64,000 bases of DNA from Tipula vernalis (lineage: Eukaryota; Arthropoda; Insecta; Diptera; Tipulidae). The stretch's first letter is position 1. Each line of letters starts with the position of its first letter. Location: contig OY282560.1 in NCBI GenBank assembly GCA_958295665.1, forward strand, positions 261,309,641 to 261,373,640, given 5' to 3'. Shown piece by piece: positions 56,012-64,000 of the stretch. The notes beneath the pieces are model-generated. The model worked only from the letters and a program-made list of their open reading frames with translations. It did not search any database and was not told the origin of the DNA. A program made the translations under genes and the position numbers.

Positions 56012-56377
56012 CTATAATTTTGTATCCAATTTCTGTAATTTGCTAACGTAAAGTAATTTGTATTAAATTGTTTTCCATTTCCGTTAAACTAAAGTAAAAT
56101 GAAACTCTTGATAACAATAAATTTATTTTATTTTTCTAACCAGCATAAAAATTACAAAATGCGATGTAAGATTCTCAATAATCTTACATCAGAATTTTTA
56201 TAAACTTAAACGGTAGCATAGAAACTAAAATTCGAATTATATAAAATCAGTCTAGAATTAAACATCAACAGAGCTAGAACCTGGAATAAAGAAATTAATA
56301 ATTAATTAGAGGTGGTTTTTATTTATTTTGGGACGCTTCCTCACAAATTCGTTATATCGCACGCAGCAACCATAACT
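55941..56377 (+). repeat. 3' LTR of the errantivirus
   Basis: It starts AGTTAT directly after the polypurine tract and ends ATAACT (56372-56377), giving inverted tips typical of errantiviruses. A TATATAAAATCAGTC stretch near 56237 combines a TATA box and an initiator-like TCAGT. An AATAAA lies at about 56284. The length is 437 bp. The env frame reads into its start. No matching 5' LTR is in the window, so there is no TSD. Confidence 0.75.
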
Positions 56378-59300
56378 ACCTATCGAACCAAATAACCCAA
56401 TGGTTTAATGGTTAAATTGGTGCGTTTTTGGTTCTGCATGGAAAAAAAATATTTCACATCTCCATAAATTACAGGAGACCAGGCAATTGAGGCTTATTAT
56501 CGGAACGATTGCTATTGTATATAATATTACGAAAGCTTTAAATAGTGATATGTAATTGGTTATCATAAAAATTGGACCTTAACAAAAACAAAAAATTACT
56601 TTGGATATAGGATAATAATTTTTTATATAAAACATTCCTATATTATATGAGCCGCATAAAATATTTGTTCTTATCTACTTAGTAGTGATTCCTATGCTGC
56701 ACATACCACTATAACACCGCATGAAATACTTTGATTAGTATTTTATATGGTAGATAAATCAATTTCTCTTTCGATTGCTATTAATACGAATATAAGGTTT
56801 TAAGTTTCAAACTTGAAAATACAGAAATATGTGTACCCAAAAAAAATTCAATGGAATAATATGTCAAGGAATAATCTAATTCCAAACGATGCGGTAAACT
56901 TATGTAATTGCAGCTTAAATCACATTCATTTCAGATGATAATTGGAAAAATCTGTAAATGAAAAACTATTCATACATAATTGGCTCTAATGAAAAGGTAA
57001 TGCAAAACACTATAACAACATACCCTTTCATTCGTTTAAAAAGTAGGTTTTCTTACTGTTATACTTAAATAGACAAAACTACCAAATACTGAGCTGATTG
57101 CTGATTGCTTTTGCAACATATTTATAAAAGGACGCAATATTCAATAGTACCATTAATATGTATACATACGTCTAAATACAAACTGTTTTTAATAATCAAT
57201 ACATGAAGAGCATACCTTTTGAGGTTGTTATTCCATTCTAATATACAAAATAGATTTTGTGTTGAAAATACGTTGTATGAAGTGAAATTCTGTGACTGCT
57301 TTTCCTAAATTATCCAAAAAATTCTGAAACGAGAGAACAAAATTGTTAATATTAGTATTATTGTTTCTAATAATTATAATAAATAACAAAAAAAAAAATA
57401 TGTGAAAACATAAAATATTTTGTGTTGTGTGCTGGCTTTATTGAGACTTTTCTTTGAAGTTATACCTTTTTAACAAAATGAATCATCACACATAAAGAAT
57501 GAATAAATTACATAATGAAATTCACCATCAGAACTACTAATTAACTATAAATGTAACGGTATTCATTTAGCGGTTTAACTATTGTACAGTCTTATTTCGG
57601 TAGAACATCTTTGGGATTCTTCCTTCTGTTTTCTAACGGACAGTAACAAATATACAACACTATACTGATATGTTAAATTTACAAACTAATAAAATAAAAT
57701 TTCCTGTAAGAATTCTTTGAACATTTTATATCTGATAATACCGGAATGCAAAAGTACGACCCAAGGCTCCGGTCGAATACTCGGGTAAATCATTTACTAC
57801 GGTAAATGTAGATTTTTAGTGTTCGTTTTTTGTTAAATTATGCATTTTTTTCTGTTTTGTACTCGTTCAATTCTTACAACAATAAAGAATAAAGTATCTA
57901 AACGTGAAACATTTCCATTTTTTTATTTCGCTTACTCTACATAAAAAAAAGGTAAATGCATTTACCGAATTTAGTGGATTTACGTACTCGAGAATTCAAC
58001 CGCAGTCAAGGAAAGGAATTTGGATAGGTTAAAAATAAAAATGCAAAAGTTTATGACGTCCATTTACATTACAGACATACTAGTGTGTTGTAGCTACACA
58101 CTACTTACACATAACGCGTTAAACGGGGCATTTTCGTATTACATACATAAGTAAAAAGATTAATTGTCGGATTCTAATTAGAGAACAGAATTAAAAATGA
58201 GTCCTGAATGGTTCAAACACAACGACGACCGTTCTGTTCCGCTCGACGCCCGCGCTCCACTTTAAAGTAATTTTCTGAATGAAAGACGAAAAGTTGATTC
58301 CTACGAAGGAATTAGATGCCGCCTTGTTCCAAGACGGAACATATAAACAAAACGGGACAAAAACGAACGAAACAGAATGGGCGCCAACGTTTGGCTTTAC
58401 GTGTTTTTATAGTTCACGGATACATGATTTTTCTAACACTAGATATAACCGTACCAGTCATTTTGACTGGTTTTACTATTTTTCATTAATAGCCTACTTT
58501 TTACTAAGGATTCTTTTACTTTGAAACAAAAGTATGATTTGACATTTAGGTTATCATAGAATGATTATTCTTTATTATACTTCAATAAAAATGCAACTAT
58601 ACTGTATACAATTTAAAGAGATTAGTTATATGGTTTTAGTTCTGGTATATCTAGTGCTAATTTCTCAAGTAGGTACACATTTAGAAGAATTTACTTTAAT
58701 TATGAATAATTCATTTGCGAAATGAAGCATTGAAAACTCGTGTGATGGAAGTTCGTACTTGTTGATATCTACGACAATGCACTTGGTCAATAAATAAAGT
58801 TGGATAAATAAAATTGTTATAAATTTACAATTTTTTTATTATTACTTAATTGTAGTTTATATTGGATTTTATATTCTCTTTAAATTACAATCTCAATTAT
58901 TGCAGATTCAGTCAGTAATTTTTATTACCCGTATTAGTCTGCAACCTTGCTTTATTTAATATTTTATCATTAAACAACATTTTGGTAACAGAGGTCTTTT
59001 TCCTAAAACATTAGTCTACATTTACATGAATGTATTCATTATTAGTTTCGAGATTGGTTTGGACATGTCGTGATACCATAGACAACAATAGATGAATATT
59101 TTATATGACGAAAAAATTCATCTATAATGCATCTATACATTCATAATGTTTTGTGGATTATATCGTCCCAATTACTGTTGCAAAATGTTGTGGTTTGTAC
59201 AAATTTAAAAAAAATAAAAACAAACCAGAGAATGTTACAGCCTTATTGTTGTTTAAGATTAGTGCAAGATTTTGCAGAGGAAATAAAAAATGTTAGCCAA

Positions 59301-60258
59301 ATTAGCTATTTTGAAAATGATATATTCTCAAGATCATCACTTATATGAAAATAAACATTTTGAGCGGGTGCGAAGTTGACTATAGTAATTGGATCAACCA
59401 AAACCAACCATTTTTTGAGTTGTGCCGGTTTTCATGTATGCCATCGATATGTATAATATTGACGAAACAAAATCAAAATAAAACTTAACCAATGTCTTCG
59501 GTGTGTATGGAAATTAGTGTTAAATATTATATCAAAACATCACGATGGATAATTATAAAATAGAAACATTCAAGCGTTACCAAGTACAGAGAGCTAATAC
59601 ATTACTGTCTTGATAATATTTGTTTGCTTTTATCTCATAATACCAAATGACCAAAAATTGGTCTGTACATTTCCAAAACAACATCAATGACACGGTATAA
59701 TCCCGTTCATTAATATCGAACATGTTTACATAGACTTCTTTGTTCGGCTAGATAACTCTTGTTCGGCTAGATAACTCTTGTTTGCCTATAGAGAACAGTA
59801 ATGGACCCTTGGATAATCAACTATTTCAAATTTGAGCAGGAAGCATACATTTCTCTCAAAAATATCGAGAAATCTTGAATTTTTTGAATAATTTCGAAAA
59901 GTCTCGTAAATTATCATCACTTCTGTAATCTCGAAGAATCTCAAATAATATCGAACATGCTACACTAATAATATTCCTTAAAATCATGCAAATTAATACC
60001 AAGCGAAAGACCAAGCGCCAACTCAATAATGCAACATCATGCAAAATAAATATCTCGAAAATTTCAAATAATCGAAATCCGAACCATCCGACTCAATTCT
60101 GAAACCCTAAACCTGACGATTTTTTCGTTTTAATTTAATACAAAGACACGCCCTAAAACTCTATTATTTTTGCTTTTAAAATAAAGCAAAAATTTTCTGG
60201 AACTCTTTTTGTTTTAAAAGTATATGTTTAGAATGTTTCAACTTTGTCCTTTTCTCAA
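56378..60258. other. Long gene-free AT-rich stretch
   Basis: ORFs are 81 codons or fewer. A GC-richer islet at 58197-58265 encodes only 22 codons from an ATG. A 20-bp direct repeat (TTCGGCTAGATAACTCTTGT) occurs twice at 59742-59781. No gene was recognised. Confidence 0.45.
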
Positions 60259-60845
60259 AACTTAGTGCTCCAACGATCGCTGCCAGAGTTCATCAACGGG
60301 AAAAAGGAGCGATAATACTTCAGGCAATACGCAATAATTTGCACAAACAAGAGCATCGTCAATGTCCGACACGCAAGAAATATATTTGCCGACAAATATG
60401 TGAATGAGCTCGAAGAGTTCTGGGAAAATGTTATTCCCTCGGGCGAAAGTAAATTTAACGTTTTTGGTTCAGATGGGCGTAGTGTGGCGGAAACCCAACA
60501 GTGAACTTGAGTAAAACATGGTAGCGGAAGTATAATGGTTTGGGGAGCTTTCAGCTGAAGGAGTGTAGTATATTTGACCTTCATTGAAACCATAATGAAC
60601 CGGTTTAATTATTTGAATATTTTGAAGGATAATTTGTTGTGCTGAAAAAATGGGACATGGGCAAGATTTTCGCCCCGTACAAGACAATGACCAGAAGCAT
60701 TGATAATTTATGGAATTATTTGGAGCAAAAGATCCGTGAATGCCAAATTAGCGGTAAGGAACAATTAAAACGGATCATTGTGGAGGAATGGGCCTAAAAT
60801 TCCCCCCGAAATAACCCGGCAGTTAGCTTTCCCTAAAAATAAGTT
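60259..60845 (+). pseudogene. Tc1-like transposase remnant (DD34E family)
   Basis: In pieces: LSAPTIAARVHQ, KYVNELEEFWENVIPSGESKFNVFGSDGR, then VKHGSGSIMVWGAFS, FIETIMNRFNYLNILKDNL and IDNLWNYLEQKIREC, ending KIPPEITRQLA. This is a Tc1/mariner transposase. The first catalytic Asp (normally in WSDE) is Gly, the last catalytic Glu (normally IENLW) reads Asp, and about 30 residues after the QDND motif are deleted. Stops and frameshifts are frequent. The N-terminal HTH domains and the terminal repeats were not found. Confidence 0.83.
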
Positions 60846-62265
60846 TGCAAAGTATCATTGCATGAATAGGAATACAAGGATTTTCAGATGACGGTGAAGT
60901 GAGCAAACCCGAGTTACCAACTTCAGCTTTATTTCTTATGTCCAGATCACTAATAGGTGACTGGAAATACGTGACTAATTACGTATACGTATCAAGAATA
61001 CGTGAATTGATTTAAAAAAATATAACCGTATGTTAAGAAAATATTGGGTTAAACGTAATAATGTTGACATGTGATCAAGGGGTAATAAATATGCAAGCAT
61101 ATTAACAGCTCGGCATCACATCCGAGAAACAATATTTTATATTGCCGAGAGTTGGGCACATTTTAAAGAGGGAGCGCCTCTTAATTTGGCCAAAATTTCT
61201 ATTGCCAAAGAAAACCTAAATGTTGCGGCTGTTTTGGACGAGAGTTCTTTCCGAGTACTTAGATACTTTAAAAGGACAAAGTGTATGGTCAGAAATAAAA
61301 CTTCGAAATTGGTGCAATTGTTTTATTAAAAAATGAGACAAGTCCTCCATAAAGCGGTCTCTGGTTCACGTTTTGAACATTAAACCAGAAGTTTATGAAT
61401 CGCACAGTGCAAATGCTGGTTAAATTGACATGGACAGTTGAAGAAGGAAATGTTAAAAATTGTTCTAAACTTGATTTAAAATAACTATAATAAATTCTCA
61501 AGTTACGACTTAAGAGCACTTCAGATGATGCAATTTACAAGGTTTGGTTCGATTTGATAATCGATTTATTGCACTGTAAGTCAGTCTGATAAAATTACAT
61601 ATACCACTGTTGGTCTTATTTGTCAGACGATTTTCTTACAACACGAAGTTAGTTACGTAAGTTGAATACTTAAATAATTGCAATTACATTTTTGTCCCGT
61701 GAACCATTTTGGTCACGTTATGTTTGGTAACGCTGGTTAAATTTTTGTGTTCGTGGTGTACATTTTTTCACCAGAAATGTACCATGTACAAACCTTCAGG
61801 CATTTTATTTCACAAAAAAGAAAAATTTGTATTAAAATTAAAACGAAACAGAAATTGTAATTTTGTTCAAACTTTAATATTCAAAACTAGAATTTGGTTG
61901 AATTCTGGAGCTTAAATGTAACCGATGTGGTTGATATTTGAGTTTTGAGATATAGGAGTAAGGTGTCAAATTTTCCTTCTTCTAAATCGCTGGTTTTTCA
62001 AAGGAAATTTTAATTTTTTTTCTACATATTATTAGAAACTTCACATTCAAAATTTTACCATTAAAATTCTATCTCCAGAATCACTTAACTTTTTTGGACC
62101 CATACTGTAATTTCTAGTTTCAAATTATAACCTCTAAAGATAGAAAACACTAATTCAAGTACCCCGTCAAAAAACATTGTCTTTCGTCTTCTATTCTCTA
62201 ACCTAATTTGTGAAGTCCTGAAATTACACTAAAAAAATATCTGAACTGAAACATAAACGAAACCG
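60846..62265. other. Gene-free AT-rich stretch
   Basis: Nothing recognised; ORFs of at most 76 codons. Confidence 0.45.
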
Positions 62266-63010
62266 AAACACTTATGCACTCATAACAGAAGCCGGTAAAG
62301 GAAATACAATCGTTTTAATGAACGGAGAAAACTTTAATATTGAATCAATGCAAGAAACAATTCAATGAATGATCTGTTACAACAAAGCGGAACCAAGAAA
62401 GAAAACGTGACGAATTTTTATCACTCTGATCGCAACAATCCAAACTATATCAGTAACGTGCTAAACAACACAACAACCAATTCTACTCACCGATAGGAGG
62501 ACTTCCAATGGCAAATCGTCCCTCAGGAACTTTAGCTAACTTATACAAGAACCACTTTGAAATCAGCATTAGTACATACAAAAATCAGCATTAGTACGAA
62601 CAATAAAACTATGAGTCAATTTAGCAGTCTTCACAAGAACATAAACCATAAACAAATCCGTTAGACTTGACAATAAAAAATGTTAGCAACTAGCATACAT
62701 TCAAAATATGCATAAAGGATACACAAAAGGCCGATTCATAGCCAAACTATCCAACCACCCTTACCAATATTAGAGAAGCCGCGATGATTTTTTTCATAAA
62801 TAAACTCAATGCAATTTCGATGAATAATTAGGACTAAACGGAAGAACTGAAAATCATGAAACACATACGAGGAGCAATAAAAAACGGATGTTACATCTTC
62901 ATTGGCCAAATGAACAATAGGTACGTTTGGAAGAAACAATCGAATATGATAGCCACTTTAAACAAGCAAATGGACAAAACCGTCAACAAGAATATACCGA
63001 AGCTTTTTAA
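62266..63010 (+). pseudogene. Penelope-like reverse transcriptase remnant
   Basis: Pieces in different frames match the order of a Penelope-like RT: LITEAGKGNTIVLMNGENF (62280-62340; normally ADKGN), GGLPMANRPSGTLANLYKNH (about 62498-62560; the GxPMG-type motif of the palm), then QKADS (about 62722), REAAMIFFINKLNAISMNN (62772-62828) and TEELKIMKHIRGAIKNGC. The catalytic YxDD region is not readable. Stops are abundant. No GIY-YIG part is found here. It may be a separate copy of the family seen at 3.2-3.9 kb, where only the other end survives. Confidence 0.65.
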
Positions 63011-63760
63011 AAAACACGAATATACAGTGCTGGTAAAAAAAAATTGACCTGCGATTTAGTATTGTACTTAAACAACTTAACATAAATCTAACCATAGACA
63101 CAAGAATCTACAAGAATACGTATAACAAATACATGACAAACTGGTAGAACTGTCGAAATCAGATTTCCAGAACATCTAAAAGAAATCGGAAAACCAAAAA
63201 CTGACTAGAAATACGCACAACTCTTGGCAACTGAAAAACATAATTACATAGACTGCCAACACAAGCTCACAGGCATTAATTGTACAGGTACATCCCCTTA
63301 TTATTAAACTAAAAATAGGTCGCAACAAAATTTACAACCTCATTGTAAAGCTATAAAAAGTGTCATAGATTCACAAACACCACATGGTCATAAAAGTCTG
63401 TTTCCTTTTTTATTTTGTAGTTTTCGTTTTTTATAAATATAAAATACGCCCTTTTCTTATATAAGGAATAAGAAATTCCGAAATAAAAAGTAGGCGTCGA
63501 CATTTAGAAAATAATAGGGGTGATTCAAACGTCAGGCATATAGAACACACAAAAAGTGAGGTATTTAAACAGTTTTTTATTATAAATTTAGTTACCGTTT
63601 TTTAGAAATTTGACATTTCTATTTTAAATAAAAGAAAGTGACAAAACCAAAACAATTGCTTTTTACTACAATAAATAAAATCTTTATAGTGACATTAGTG
63701 CACGAATGAACAACAAAAAAGATAACAAATTTGTGTTATGCTGGAAACAGATGTGCAGGA
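63011..63760. other. No gene recognised
   Basis: The first 350 bp have the C- and A-rich look of decayed coding DNA, perhaps the rest of the Penelope-like element, but nothing is identifiable. The remainder is AT-rich. Confidence 0.35.
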
Positions 63761-63792
63761 TTTATGCATGCAGTGATGCAAGCATGTGAAGT

Positions 63793-63950
63793 TATCCCAG
63801 TTTTTCATCCCAGAAAAAATAAAAATGTTCATCAGGTAACACTATCCCATCCCATCCCAGTTTTTTTCTATACATATTAGAAATGAAAATAAAAAATAAA
63901 ATGATGATAACATTTTTTCATCCCATCCCAGCTTTTTCTATATAGTGTAT
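63793..63950. repeat. CATCCCATCCCAG(C/T)TTTTT repeats
   Basis: Short direct repeats of CATCCCAG plus a T-run at about 63794, 63846 and 63919. The last two continue into TTTCTATA-type sequence. Confidence 0.65.
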
Positions 63951-64000
63951 TTCGAATACAAAATATTCAATATAAACTAATCATAATTATAAATTCTTTA

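Larger units (their letters stand above)
53426..56377 (+). mobile_element. 3' end of an errantivirus (gypsy-type endogenous retrovirus): integrase, env, LTR
   Basis: The order integrase (53447-54214), envelope (54215-56011) and LTR (55941-56377) is that of Drosophila gypsy/ZAM-like errantiviruses. The copy is truncated on the 5' side before the integrase zinc-binding region, so gag, protease and RT are absent. A purine-rich GGCGGGAGG directly before 55941 is the expected plus-strand primer site. Confidence 0.87.

Noticed and set aside
56392..56430. A-box-like TGGTTTAATGGTTAAA as tRNA
   Set aside because: No B-box follows and the stems do not form.

Overview
This is a 64 kb piece of an AT-rich animal nuclear genome, almost certainly an insect. 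The evidence is the mix of degenerate eukaryotic transposable elements (Penelope-like, Crypton, Tc3-like and DD41D mariner, RNase H-bearing non-LTR elements, an errantivirus with an envelope gene, a tRNA-derived SINE), short GT-AG introns, and TTAGG-type repeats in one element tail. The insect order cannot be fixed from the sequence. I find no complete host gene. The only host-gene candidates are one short exon-like segment (20573-20673) and an unrecognised membrane-protein ORF (32437-32916), both tentative. The rest is AT-rich intergenic or intronic DNA with TEs in successive layers of decay.

Layout. 1-4.3 kb: a 165-bp hairpin, small inverted-repeat elements, a broken Crypton tyrosine-recombinase gene with a visible intron, and the end of a Penelope-like element (GIY-YIG endonuclease) bracketed by inverted repeats. 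5.4-7.1 kb: a 5'-truncated non-LTR retrotransposon (RNase H plus zinc knuckle, minus strand) with a 12-bp target-site duplication. 8-13.7 kb: mostly anonymous, with a MITE and a tandem repeat. 13.7-17.9 kb: a truncated Ty3/gypsy element (LTR, gag, protease, RT start) carrying a complete 1535-bp Tc3-like transposon inside gag. 19.6-20.2 kb: a mariner remnant. 23.7-24.2 kb: a CAT/ACC-rich minisatellite. 25.8-28.4 kb: a MITE, a SINE with an 11-bp TSD, and a DD41D mariner relative bounded by TIRs and TA. 28.8-31.3 kb: copies of an unknown repeat family. 31.5-37.6 kb: two 3' fragments of one (TAA)n-tailed non-LTR family, palindromes and a tandem duplication. 40.1-43.9 kb: a short RNase H non-LTR fragment (13-bp TSD) next to a longer, decayed EN-RT non-LTR element. 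48.1-49.2 kb: rearranged gypsy pol pieces. 50.5-53.0 kb: three tandem units with an expanding octanucleotide. 53.4-56.4 kb: the integrase-env-LTR end of an errantivirus. 60.3-60.8 kb: a Tc1 remnant. 62.3-63.0 kb: a second Penelope-like remnant (reverse transcriptase).

These elements do not work together. They are independent insertions, several nested, and nearly all carry stops, frameshifts or lost catalytic residues. The most useful results are exact element boundaries (six TSD or TIR pairs) and several repeat families that I cannot assign: the FSDLPNRKY repeat, the ACTCG-type palindromes and the octanucleotide units.
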